Source: Berberis thunbergii (Eukaryota; Streptophyta; Magnoliopsida; Ranunculales; Berberidaceae). Taken from it: DNA of 64,000 nt. The first letter of the stretch is position 1, and each line of letters starts with the position of its first letter. The notes under the pieces were generated by a model. The model did no database searches. It saw nothing but the letters and a program-made list of their open reading frames with translations, and was not told where the DNA came from. Of the stretch, positions 24,625-34,707 are shown one piece after another. The position numbers were made by a program, and so were the translations under genes. Location of the stretch: contig QNQO01000833.1 of NCBI GenBank assembly GCA_003290165.1, positions 372,001 through 436,000 on the forward strand, written 5' to 3'.

Positions 24625-25155
24625 CTACATAATAGAGCAACTACTCCATGGTGCTTCTTCAATAACCTTATACGCATATGTTGTTTCCACACGATGAGTA
24701 GTGTGGTAATGGCAAAAGGGTTGGACTGATTTGCCATTCTCTTTTGGTTCTTCTTCCTTTCGCTTCACCTTCAAGTCTTCAACAATCACCATCTCTGCTC
24801 TTCCCAATTTTTTACTCAAGGACTTTGTCAGCTTACACAGGTCTACACCTTCACCAATTACCACCACTTTGCCTTTTTCCAATGTTAGACTCTATCCCTG
24901 AAATTAATTAAGCATGCACACTTATGAGTAAATTACATCTCCAAATTCATATCACATTTTAGAGCCATATATAATATACCACACTTTTTAACCTTTCTGT
25001 ACACAACACAATCATGCTACAAACATATATTGATCTGTAAGATAAGATAAAAACTACATACCATGAATCCTCGAAGCGATCTTGAGCACTTTCGTCCTGC
25101 ACTTTGGGCAGTGCATTGGAACTTTGACCACTATCTTTTGCTTCTGTGCATCCAT
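24625..25155 (-). pseudogene. HMA-domain (HIPP-like) metal-binding protein, frameshifted copy
   Basis: A heavy-metal-associated isoprenylated plant protein, closely like its neighbour at 25902-26470. Exon 1 (25155-25062) begins MDAQKQKIVVKVPMHCPKC, carrying the MxCxxC metal site (Cys16, Cys19), and ends after IASRIHG. After a GT-AG intron, exon 2 (24897-24625) begins with IESNIG and ends with the CaaX box CSIM. The two halves are not in one frame: a run of five T on the plus strand (24874-24878) has one base too many, and reading straight through gives an early stop. With four bases there the HMA core would be continuous. It is either a recent pseudogene or a sequencing indel. Unlike the neighbour, the start codon lies in the same exon as the metal motif. 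The family binds heavy metals; the metal here is unknown. Confidence 0.75.
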
Positions 25156-25901
25156 TCAAAACATATAATGAAAAAAGAAATGAAGCAGAAATCAAAGGTA
25201 GTGACATCAATTAATGACACTGGTATTTAGGACCATAAGATGTCACTACCAAGATATGGGTGCAAGAAACTACAAGATTAGTTGACCATTGTTCAGGTCG
25301 AGCATATCTCCAGAAAAATCTTCACTAATTAATAATAGGAGATCAAAAACATGCATTATTTGATCTTACATCATGATGTCATTTGTTGCAATACCAATTA
25401 TATTAGTCGGCGTTTTTGTTTTACACATCCTGAGGTCACATAACATCACTCCAACGAATTTTAAACAATCTCGATTAACAAATAAAATCAAACAGACATT
25501 GGTATAACTGTATTGCACTAGCACTGATACTTGGTATATGTCCACAATTATTTTAGTTTTAGGCAGATTAGAATCACGTATGAAAATTTGACAAAAAAAC
25601 AAACAAATACTTGATACTTGGAAGCATGTTAAAATTCACAGGCACTGATACTGACTTGGACTAGCTTTCTCTCGGCTTGGAGAATAATGAGTAAACTGTT
25701 AGGGTGCCGACAGACGTAAGTTGTGTTTCCATGGACTGGGCAGTCTGAGATTTAATAGTTCGATTTTAATATTTGTTAACTTATGATACAAGGCAGATAT
25801 AGCGGCAAATGGCAAATTCTATTTACTAAAAGAAAAGTCTTCAACTCTGGAAGAGTTTGATTCCACCAATTACTTGAAATTGTGCTCAACAAAATACTCG
25901 A
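25156..25901. other. Spacer between the two HMA genes
   Basis: AT-rich intergenic sequence containing the presumed promoter of the frameshifted HMA gene and the 3' region of the intact one. No clear TATA box and no open frame of interest. Confidence 0.45.
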
Positions 25902-26470
25902 TTACATTAATGAACAACCCCTGGAACCACAGTCCTCAATTATCTCAAATCTAGGCTGGCTGCCCAAAATAGTAGTATGGATACATGGTAGAATAGTTGA
26001 TTTTTCTTTGTCCTTTGATGGCGTTGATTTTTCTTTGTCCTTTGATGGCGGCTTCACTTCTTCAACACTCACTATGTCTGCCCTCCCAATCTTCCTCAAC
26101 GACTTTGTTAACTTCACTGGATCCACCCCATCACCAGTTACCACTATTCGATCTCTATTATCTCCTCCCAGTGCTACAGAGTCTACCCCTGCAAGCATTT
26201 ATAAGCAAATCGATGAGTTCATTGATAAGTCTTTAGGCTGAGCCACTTGAGCTAGCATATGTAGACATATATATGTCCTGCATATGAGCTGAGATAAAAA
26301 ATACGCACCACAAACATTTGCAGCTGTTTTGAGGGCCTTGGTTCGGCACTTCTGGCAGTTCATGTGCACTTTCACTATGATCTTTTGCTGCATTTGCACA
26401 AACACGTATACTTTAGACACATACATAAAATAGTATATATTGCTCCTTACTTAGGAAGACAAACCTTCAT
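25902..26470 (-). CDS. Heavy-metal-associated isoprenylated plant protein (HIPP-like), intact
   Basis: Three exons, 26470-26465, 26387-26309 and 26188-25902, join to 123 residues. The first exon codes only Met-Lys, a short first exon I believe is typical of this family. The HMA domain spans about residues 3-70. MNCQKC at 11-16 is the MxCxxC site whose two cysteines bind soft metal ions, and the middle strand region is RIVVTGDGVDPVKLTKSLRKIGRADIVSVEEV. A charged linker follows with a direct repeat of PSKDKEKST. The last four residues, CSLM, form a CaaX box for farnesylation, which would attach the protein to membranes. It is in tandem with a frameshifted relative downstream on the same strand. 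Members act in metal homeostasis and stress or immunity responses; the exact role here is not deducible. Confidence 0.9.
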
Positions 26471-26556
26471 ATCTCTGAACAGTACTATTGCAGAAGTGTT
26501 TTGTTGATAAGAGTCTCTAGTACTTGAATGAGGAAAACGAAGAGAACAAAATCTGG

Positions 26557-26565
26557 CATATATAG
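26557..26565 (-). promoter_or_regulatory. TATA box of the intact HMA gene
   Basis: Read on the minus strand, this is CTATATATG, about 90 bases upstream of the HMA start codon at 26470, a normal TATA-to-ATG distance for a short plant leader. Confidence 0.6.
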
Positions 26566-26739
26566 TGAGTTGCACAACTTAGATACACAGTTAAGAAAGG
26601 ATATGGAAAGTCTATGCTCTTTCTTATTGTGTTTTGTCCAAATAACAAATGGAGGATGCGCACCCCCACACCTATTATTGAATTACTAAATTTACCTAAT
26701 ACGACTTTAATTTGAAACTTTTCTACGATGACAACTTTT

Positions 26740-26979
26740 ATTCTCCCCTCAAAGAAAGATGACCTTCATGACTTTTGTTCCTCCCCTCAACAGAAGAATA
26801 CGGTATGTACAACATGGAAAGAGTATTGGCTTACCAGTATTTTGCCTGGTACTTATGAATGAATTAAAGTAATTAAAATTTTATAAAGATATTAAAATGT
26901 TTAAGAATGTTCTTCTATGCAAAGCAAATTAAAAAAAAATCAATATATAGATTTATACAAACAACTAAATACATAAAAG
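26740..26979. repeat. Dispersed repeat, left half, split by a hAT insertion
   Basis: This segment together with 27838-27900 matches 56740-57000 almost continuously. Shared words include TGTACAACATGGAAAGAGTA, AAAATGTTTAAGAATGTTCT, TCTATGCAAA, GTTGTGTATTTTACTCAATC and GTGATCAACT. At 56.9 kb there is no insert, so that copy serves as an empty site. It is non-coding. Confidence 0.8.
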
Positions 26980-27837
26980 TATGGCTGGGCAAGTACGGGT
27001 AACCGGCCCAAAAGCTAAAATCGAAAATCGGCCCGAGAAGTTTGGGCCCGTGTTTATGAGAACCAAAATCGGACCGAGTTGACCAGGTAACCGAGGTCCC
27101 GGTTAACCGATTTACGGGCCAAGCTCGGTCATAAGAGAAAAAAAAAACTTTGTACAATAAAAAAAAAAAATTCATTAATACATACAAAATTATATCAATA
27201 TATATATATAAATAAATACAACAAGATCTTCGTCTGTAAGGTGGATCAACAAAAAATACTTCGAGTTCGACCATACAACAAAAAATTACAAAGATCTGAG
27301 ATCAGATCTGATTAGGGAAGGGAGGGGAACTCAACAAGATCTGGATTTCTACACTGGATTTCTAAAATTACTTCATTAATACGAGATCTGAGAGGCGTCG
27401 GCTCGTCTTGATCAGATCTTGATCTTCATAAGATCAAGATGGGGTGGCGGTGGAGGAGACGAGATGGCGAAGTGGCAGGGGTGGAGGAGACGGGTGGCAC
27501 TGGCTTTCTCACTGAAGTTGCGGGGGTGAAGAAATGAGGGAGAGAGGAAGACGGGGGTGGAGGTGGCTCTCCCTCCCTCGCTGGTTTCCTCGACAATTAG
27601 AATTTCTGGAGAAGAAATAAGGGAGAAAGGAAGAAAAGGAAAGGAAAAAAATGAGGGAGTCGGGCCGGACCGGTTATTCCACGGGCTTCAAAAATGAAAA
27701 CCGAGGCCCGGACCAGAAACTTCTGGTCGGGCAGGGCTTTTACAACCGAAACTTTTTTAATTAATTAAAACCGATCCGAACCGACTCGATCCGGTTGTCG
27801 GTTCGGTCTGGGCTTTCGGTCCTAAATGCCCACCCTA
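26980..27837. mobile_element. Non-autonomous hAT element, 858 bp
   Basis: The ends are TATGGCTGGGCAA and, reversed, TAGGGTGGGCAT. The element is flanked by a perfect 8-bp direct repeat CATAAAAG at 26972-26979 and 27838-27845, the hAT duplication length. The interior carries short CGGGTAACCGG and CCGAACCGA blocks near the ends and a GGTGGAGGAGACG-rich, GC-rich centre without an open frame. The related sequence at 56740-57000 lacks the element and has a single ATAAAAGTG at the junction. Confidence 0.87.
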
Positions 27838-28220
27838 CATAAAAGTGTTGACAGTGTTGTGTATTTTACTCAATCCAACTCGTGATCAACTGAAAGAAAT
27901 CTCATCAGAAACCCAACCCTTCTTTTCTGGTAAATGCTAGTTGAGCTCGTTGAACCAATTTTGCTACCATTAAATAAAAGATTGTTTTGACCCAAGGCTT
28001 AGTTAAGAAACGCGAGGGGAAAAAAAAAAGTAAAACCCCTCCAAAAAATACCTGATATTTATCCATCCCTCAGCTCTATATGTAAAATATGGTAACCGTA
28101 TTTCTACAAAACTCAATATGCGATTACAGAATATACTAAAGACCCAATATGTGATCACATGCAACAACCATAAATGAGAATATTATAAGCCATTCATTTC
28201 AACATCGAAAATTCTAAACA

Positions 28221-28995
28221 GCACCGCTCATTTACCTGGGATTTTGCCTGGATGGTGCTAGGCACGTGGGATTAAAGTGGAGAAAAAAAAAAAACAGTGA
28301 GTGAGAGTGAGAGAGAAGCAATGGAAGGCAAAGAGGATGATGTGAAGCTTGGAGCAAACAAGTTCTCAGAGAGACAACCCATAGGGACTGCAGCTCAAGT
28401 AGACAAGGACTACAAGGAGCCACCACCAGCTCCACTGTTTGAGCCAGGGGAATTGAAGTCATGGTCCTTTTGGAGAGCTGACAAGGACTACAAGGAGCCA
28501 CCACCACCACCAGCTCCACTGTTTGAGCCAGGGGAATTGAAGAAGATACGGATGGTGATTGCAGTCTTTGGAGTAGATGGGGTTCTCAGGGATTCTTACA
28601 AGGTTGAAGAAGAGGGAGTTGGGGGAAATAAGGGATTTGGGGTTGAAATTGCAAATGAGTCAGTGGTGGAGGAATCAGATGAGGAGGAGGAAGAAGAGGA
28701 GGATGATGAGTCAGTGGTGGAGGCATCAGATGAGAAGGAGGAAGAAGAAGAGGATGATGATGTGATGAGCTTCTGCGATGTTGGGTTCGTGGTGGAGCAA
28801 GTGGATGGGGATGAGGAATGGTTCATGGTGGATGGGGATGAGCTTCTGCCACTGTCCTCTTCTCCCTTCACCACAACATTTGGGTTCATTTTTTTTTTTT
28901 TTTTTATCTCACCTTTAATCCCACGTGCCTGGCATGCGTGGATGATGCACGTGCCTAGCACCATCCAGGTGAAAAACCAGGTAAAAATCCGGTGC
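28221..28995 (+). mobile_element. Pack-MULE-like element carrying a PIP1 gene fragment
   Basis: Inverted repeats of roughly 55-80 bases bound this 775-bp stretch. The left arm (28221-28277) opens GCACCG, contains TTTACCTGG and CCTGGATGGTGCTAGGCA, and ends CGTGGGATTAAAG. The right arm (28913-28995) is its reverse complement, with an extra 26-base insert that repeats GCACGTG. Between the arms lie a duplicated aquaporin N-terminus and an acidic coding segment. Long inverted repeats around a host gene fragment are the hallmark of Pack-MULEs. I could not find a matching 9-bp target duplication next to either end, so the boundaries may be slightly wrong or the duplication decayed. Confidence 0.6.
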
Positions 28996-29046
28996 GCCCT
29001 AGCTTTGCTCTTTCAACATGGGATGGGATTATTGGACTTTACTTAG
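28297..29046 (+). pseudogene. Chimeric ORF with duplicated aquaporin PIP1 N-terminus
   Basis: The open frame runs 249 codons. From the ATG at 28321 the first residues, [19 protein letters not shown], then PIGTAAQ and [23 protein letters not shown], are the cytosolic N-terminus of a plasma-membrane PIP1 aquaporin. Just where the first membrane helix should begin, a second copy of [21 protein letters not shown] follows (repeats at 28402-28458 and 28480-28542). Then come unrelated segments: [14 protein letters not shown], and two copies of an acidic [17 protein letters not shown] block. No transmembrane helix or NPA motif is present, so it cannot be a channel. Past about 28890 the frame runs into the right inverted repeat. 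Whether it is expressed is unknown. It is best read as captured, rearranged exon sequence inside a transposon. Confidence 0.75.
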
Positions 29047-29251
29047 CAGGTAAGGGATTTTGATTTGACATTTCTGACCAATGTTGACAAGGGGGTCATC
29101 TTCAGTCTTCGCCTTCTACTTAGTCAATTGAATATTTTAATATTGGTTCAATATTTTTTGTCCCAATGTACAACAACTCTCATATAATTTATGATTAAAT
29201 GGTATTATTATAATACCCACTACATTGGTTCCTATGAATTTATTAATATAG

Positions 29252-29315
<64 letters not shown>

Positions 29316-30275
29316 TTTTTTTTCTTCCATAAATGGCTTAATTTTTTTAATTACACTTGTACAAATCATAACAGGCATTCTAAATGTCGAGGAAATGAGC
29401 GAGGAAACCAGTGAGGTGGAGGGAGGGGAGTCATTCACCCTCTTCGAGATGTGTGCAAGAAAAGTCAATGTGCATATTTCGAGAAGGATGAATGGCTCCC
29501 CTCACTCCCCTCGCTGGTTTCCTCGCCATGTAGCCTTTCTCAAATCATAAGGTGCCTTTGTTGAAGAACCAGCTAGTCCCTATTTATGAGTGGATGCAAT
29601 ATGATTGTCAATTGGAGAAGGACTGTAGCTATCTCAGCTTAAGTTGAGAATGGCTATGATTTTCTCCAATTGCCAGCTGAGTGTGGAATTGTGGATCAAG
29701 CAGCCACGATCATTTCGAACTGGCCTGCTTAATGTTTTTTTTTATGGTTAATTCGCGTTTAGGTCATGTAGTTTGTATGATTTGAGTTTGAATCCCAAGT
29801 TTATCTAGCTTCTAGTTTAGGGTTTATCTAGTCATGAGCTTCAAAACCATGCATGTTAACCTTATTGACTGTCAACCCTAAATTATCTAAGCTGAAGAGT
29901 TAAAAGTTAAGTCAACATGATCTTGGGACAATAATTCAAATTTAAGCAAACTTAGAATTCAAACTCAATTTTTATGAATAAATCATATACCTAAATGCAA
30001 GTTAACCATATTTAATAATAAATTAAGAATAGAGTTTACAGTTTGATTACTAGGGACTAACTAAGCCTACATGGAGTAAGATGCAAACTCTATATTTTTT
30101 TTTCCAAATTAACAATAACATTCTGAAGGAGTAGATATTGATTTTTCATTCACGACGTAGCTGACTCATTTCAACTGTTCATACTTACTTGTCTTTCCAA
30201 AAATACATGGTTAGGAGTCACATGGAGTACCACTGAAATGAGTATGCACTACCCCATCAGATTTGTCGCGCCTAA

Positions 30276-30316
<41 letters not shown>

Positions 30317-30492
30317 TCTTAACCCCTTCTATTCGAAATGTCGTTGGCAGGGTTTGAATTCTGAACTTGTAATTCCATCATTCACAAGTCAACTGCTTAG
30401 CTGATACCCCATTGACACTAAACATAATATGAAAACATGTAAAATATGATATGATGAAAAGGGGAGTACTGATCTACTCATCGAATTCAAAA

Positions 30493-30523
<31 letters not shown>

Positions 30524-31130
30524 TCATTTTGGGTCCACTTCTCACAAGTTCCTTTCTCGTTCTTGTGAAGTCTATTTCATTTTTACTTACTATACAAGTC
30601 TATATTAGTTGTTTAATTTTGATTTCTACACATGCATGCATCATAATATTTTCCTTTTTACTTATCCTTGGCTTTTACTTGTTTGCATTATTATTCAAAA
30701 GTTCACAATGTACGTGTTCAGTGAAGAACCAAACCATTACTAAGTTTGATCACATTACAATAATCTTGTGTCTTGTATCACATTTTTTATAAAAATTAAT
30801 TGTCAAAGAATTTCACCATCCGTAGGGACCCAAACACTATCCCTTCGAAGAAATTAAATGCAGAGATGTACATGTCAAGTTCTAGTCACTTTTTCCAAAC
30901 GTGATATTATTAAGTCAGTTCAGACTGCGAATTACATTCACTTGCTTACATCACACAACTGACATCATAGTTTGGATTAATAACAAAAAAAAAAAAAAAA
31001 AATGTAAAAGATAAGTGACTTTGCGTGATATCAATTTTTGTGTCCTATATAAATATTTTAAAATGTGAAATTCTTTCTATATTTTATTTGTTATTTTGTA
31101 TATACTCAGACTTCAAGCCAGAATGGCAAA
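28996..31130. other. Gene-free spacer with simple repeats
   Basis: AT-rich spacer. It holds a (TA)n tract at about 29252-29311, a poly(T) run of over 30 bases at 30279-30311, (AAT)n at about 30492-30522 and poly(A) near 30985. Open frames here arise from the low-complexity tracts. No gene or transposon end was identified. Confidence 0.6.
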
Positions 31131-31443
31131 CTTTCATATATTGTTAACAAGGGAGGAAGACTGGAAGTTGATAGAGCTGCCAGGCTGAGAATGGTAAAAA
31201 GGAAGGGGTAAAGGTGAACATGCAAGAGGCAGCCGCCATCTGTGAAATTGGATTGATTAAGATTTCCCTATCCATTCAACTTTCAAGCAAGCTCTTCTCC
31301 AGACATAGTTACTTGGATGAGCTCTTGGCCTCTTAGCTCGGTGCTTCTTTATTCCTCCTGAATACGAGGGAGGGAGTCGGTCAATGAAACTCCCTCCATA
31401 TATGGGCACAAATTAACCAAACTACAAAGATTGCTTACCACAT

Positions 31444-31637
31444 TCAAATGACAAGTTTACCAGTGAAGGGCTTCCGCTTGACACAAGGATCAAGTTGATT
31501 ACACCACCGAAGTCGACACGACTTCCCTGACCGCCCAGGGATCCCCCGAGCAATCAGACTCCAATTCCTCGCTCCGAACTTGGACACGAGTTGACTCAGA
31601 ATCGAATCATCCTCTGGCGACCACGGCCCCTTCACTC
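31444..31637 (-). pseudogene. MYB transcription-factor fragment (one repeat only)
   Basis: About 58 residues match repeat R2 of a plant R2R3-MYB. The sequence begins VKGPWSPEDDSILSQLV, has WSLIARGIPGRSGKSCRLRW in the recognition-helix region with the three regularly spaced tryptophans, and ends WCNQLDPCVKRKPFT, which is the entry to repeat R3. It is closest to the AtMYB1/25/109 type as I remember them. A TGA stop lies directly before the GTG codon at its start, so no in-frame ATG exists. R3 and the activation domain are not found in the next kilobase on this strand. A GGTAAAC after KPFT could be a splice donor, but no partner exon is seen. I treat it as a gene fragment, probably captured, together with the SmD1 fragment beside it. 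Confidence 0.7.
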
Positions 31638-31654
31638 AGTCATCCACCTCCTTT

Positions 31655-31855
31655 GTGTCGCGCGAGAGAAGTCCTTGCACCTTGCACGTGACTGCTTGAG
31701 AGAAGAGGAGCCTGTGCGTGACTGCGTGAGAGAAGGGGAACTTCCCTCAGTTCCCTGTGTTGTGCGGCTGTGTGTGAGAGAACAGAGAAGGGAACTTCCT
31801 ATGTTGTGCACTCGTGCGGCTGTATGTGAGAGAGCAGAGAAGGGGAACTGTTGAT
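31655..31855. repeat. GTGAGAGA-rich imperfect tandem repeat
   Basis: Three to four diverged units of about 35-50 bases share GTGCGGCTGT, GTGAGAGA and CAGAGAAGGGGAAC-like words. They lie between the MYB and SmD1 fragments. Confidence 0.6.
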
Positions 31856-31955
31856 AGCCTTATCCCTAATAGCAATTTTTTTTTTTTTTTTGAAATATGA
31901 ACCAATTTTTTTTTTTTTTAAAGTTCAGGGTCCCTGAATAGGTCCACCCATGGGC

Positions 31956-32095
31956 CTGTCAGGAAGGATGTAATACCTAATGTTTTTGCCCCTAACGCTC
32001 AAGTGATCAAGAGTAACCGGATTCTTGCCCTTGAGTGTCAGCTTGACCATCTTCAAATGCGTGTTCATGCTAATGTCAACTCCTGTAACCACAGT
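31956..32095 (-). pseudogene. SmD1 (small nuclear ribonucleoprotein) gene fragment
   Basis: About 43 residues of the spliceosomal core protein Sm D1 are present: [19 protein letters not shown], then [23 protein letters not shown], covering the end of the Sm1 motif and the whole Sm2 motif ([11 protein letters not shown]). The N-terminal part and the C-terminal Gly-Arg tail are missing. TTACAG directly precedes the conserved sequence and looks like an intact splice acceptor, so the piece derives from genomic DNA and not from an mRNA copy. It is on the same strand as, and upstream of, the MYB fragment. It cannot encode a working Sm protein. Confidence 0.8.
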
Positions 32096-32129
32096 AGACA
32101 ATTGATGAAAATCTTCCATCAACATTTCT

Positions 32130-33109
32130 GCAGAACATTATTAGCTTCTAACTCTTGATTAGCACTAAAAAAACAAAGAAAAGGGTTTTCGAGTCAACGC
32201 ATGCTGGTAAGAAAACCCAACAATATACCACAAGTCACAGAGTACACCCTGATACATACATCTAGCTTGCAGTGGCAAAATGCTCACCACTGGTATTTTC
32301 ATGAAAAATAAAATAAAATAGCAGTTGCAGCAAGTAATTGGGACACATTCTTGTTGCTTGTATAGTATGTACTATGATACAGAACACCACAAAGACATTA
32401 AAATTTAACTCTCTGACCTTATGTAACTGTTTCTTTTGATGTTGGAAAAAACAGTAAGCATGTAACTCTTGCGTCTCGCGAAAGCGTAACAGATTGCGAA
32501 ATACAATTGATAGTTGCAATAGAAAGTAATAAATCCAATGTATAAACAAGGCAATGTAAAGTAAATAAAAATTAAATAAAACACATACCGCACAAACCAA
32601 TTTAACGTGGTTCGGCAAGTTTGCCTACATCCACAAGCAAAGAGAATAACTTTACTAATGAGATCGAAGAGTACAAATGAAGAGAGTTATACAACGTCAA
32701 CGATATTAGATACAAACGTGTCTAAGCGACACCACGGATAACGCGGGGTGCATATATCCTTCGCAAACAAAAGAGAATGAAACACTCTCTTTTCTCCCTC
32801 CCCACTTTCTCTCTTCTCCTTCACATACACACACACAGATAATAGGGTTGAAGAACCCTAATTTCTCTCAACTCATAAAGCTCTCAAGGAAGAAGAATTA
32901 TTCTGAAGAGGAGGGGGAACCTCCCTTTGGCTACCTAAGGCAGTGGAAAGAGGCGGTGATGGAGGGTTCCATCACCTTCCATCGTCTTCTTCTTCTTCTT
33001 CCATCAGATCCAGCCAATTCCAGCCCACAATCCAGCAGATTCAAGCCGTCCTCTTCATGATCCAGCAAAACAACATGTTGATTCAAACAAATCAATTGTC
33101 AACAAGCCG
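32130..33109. other. Spacer, probably retrotransposon-derived
   Basis: AT-rich sequence without a gene. Around 32604-32635 lies AACGTGGTTCGGCAAGTTTG, a word I associate with repetitive plant sequence. A CT-rich, (AC)n-containing stretch follows at 32785-32840, with a (TCT)n run near 32985. The short open frames here resemble nothing. Confidence 0.4.
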
Positions 33110-33720
33110 AAGTACTTGTGGTTTAAAGTCAACCACATATGAATCTACATGCATTTACGAGGATAATGCTGCTTGTATTGAACAAATGAAGCTAGATTAC
33201 ATCAAAGGCGACAATGCTAAGTATATATCGCCGAAGTTCTTCTATAATCAGCAGCAACAAATGCTTTGATCTTTTCATGAAAGATTTACCGAAAGTAACT
33301 TTCGAGAAACATGTATGTAGTATCGGACTACGTAAATTGTCTGATCTCCCTTGATTGTTGGTGTCAGGGGGAGACGTTGGCATCAGGGGGAGATTTGATG
33401 CGCAACAAAGGTTTTCTCGAAACGTTTACTTCATCTTCAAGGAAAAGACGTGTTGTACTCTTTTTCCTTCGACCAACGTTATTTTTTTCCACTGGGTTTT
33501 TGTACTTGGCAAGGTTTTAACGAAGCAACATGGCATGCGTCATCAACGTAACGTAACGTCACGTTTGGATGTCACAAGGGGAGTGTTGCAGTCAAACTAG
33601 GATTGTGTGACTAGTCCAAATGAGGAAGAATATCTTCTTTGTTATGGATTAGGATTTAGATTCCTTATTGGCATATGTTTCCTATCTCGTTTCAAATTGG
33701 GATACTATGTATTTATTTCA
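33110..33720 (+). mobile_element. Copia retrotransposon 3' remnant with polypurine tract and LTR start
   Basis: The region 33130-33250 encodes CIYEDNAACIEQMKLDYIKG followed by AKYISPKFFYNQQQQ, the RNase H end of a Ty1/Copia polyprotein; the remaining C-terminus follows in other frames up to about 33350. After an A/T-rich 3' untranslated region there is a polypurine tract AAGGGGAG at 33576-33583, followed directly by TGTTGCAGTC at 33584, as expected for the start of a 3' LTR. The upstream gag, integrase and RT parts are absent. It is dead. Confidence 0.75.
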
Positions 33721-34376
33721 CCACCCACCGCCGGCCTTCCCCTTTCCTTCCGCGATGCCTCCACCTCCACCTCCATCAAACATTTGGGTTTAACACTCCA
33801 CCATTATCAGATCAAACTCCACCAACAACCCTCATGCCCTCATCAACGACCATTCCTCATCACCTGCAACTCATTCTAACAACTCTCAGAATCATGGAAT
33901 TGTGAAAAAGGGGGAGAAGAACAGGGAAGATGGGTCATGAGCACATTACAAAGCTTGATTGAGTGAAGAACTCGATTGTGGGAAGGATAACTCTCTGTTT
34001 TTGTTCGTATTGTTATGGGCTTTTAAATATTCATAAAGAGCCCATGGTTAATTAGCCCTATAATTAAGAGATGCATCCTTTGTTAAATGATGGAGATTAA
34101 AGACATTTGGGATTTGAAAAAAAAATCTCAATTTAAAAATCCCTTCACTTTAAATTCATCTTAAAAAACAATCAGGTGAAATATGAAGAAAAAAAAAATG
34201 TGTGTGTGCGTCTTCGACTTCAAATTTCACTTCCCAAAATAATTTTCCAATTCTATTACATTTAGAAGAAAAATCATAAGGTGGGTGAACAATAATATTA
34301 TAGCAACACACCATGTTTTTCCTATAGCATCAAATGCATGACACAATTAACAAGGTAACGCATGCCAGCATGCTAC
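33721..34376. other. Gene-free stretch, possibly the rest of the Copia LTR
   Basis: This continues from the LTR-like start at 33584; I could not find its right end. C-rich words (CACCACCCACCGCCGGCC) occur at 33720-33735. No gene. Confidence 0.35.
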
Positions 34377-34379
34377 TAA

Positions 34380-34707
34380 GGGTGTGTTTGGTTGCACGGA
34401 ATCTTATGCTATGGGAATCCATGAGGGGACCACTACATTTTAGGCTAAATTGATATATCACTCTACATCCACCATTTGGTTTTGTGATCAATGGTGGGAA
34501 TGAAAGTCCCATGAACATGAGAATCACATGCCTTGGGGGGCCAAGGAGTGAGATTCCCATGTTCATGGACTTCCATTCCCACCATTGATCACAAAATCAA
34601 ATGATGGTCAAATGGTAAATGTGAAGTGATATATCAATTTAGCCTAAAATGTAGTGATCTCCTCATGGATTCCCATAACATATGATTCCATGCAACCAAA
34701 CACACCC
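34380..34707. mobile_element. Palindromic Tourist/PIF-Harbinger MITE, 328 bp
   Basis: The ends are GGGTGTGTTTGGTTGCA and its reverse complement, flanked by the 3-bp duplication TAA (34377-34379 and 34708-34710), as in Tourist-type MITEs. Almost the whole element is one inverted repeat: arms of about 155 bases meet near 34540 with a loop of only a few bases. Transcribed RNA would fold into a long hairpin. No coding capacity. Confidence 0.9.

Noticed and set aside
28221..28995. A 9-bp target duplication for the Pack-MULE-like element
   Set aside because: The flanks TTCTAAACA and GCCCTAGCT do not match, so no duplication is claimed.
29191..29550. Open frames of 119 and 78 codons on opposite strands
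   Set aside because: Both run through a (TA)n tract giving IYIYIY repeats; they are simple-sequence artefacts.
31444..31637. Intact MYB gene with GTG start
   Set aside because: A stop precedes the GTG, R3 is missing, and no downstream exon was found on that strand.
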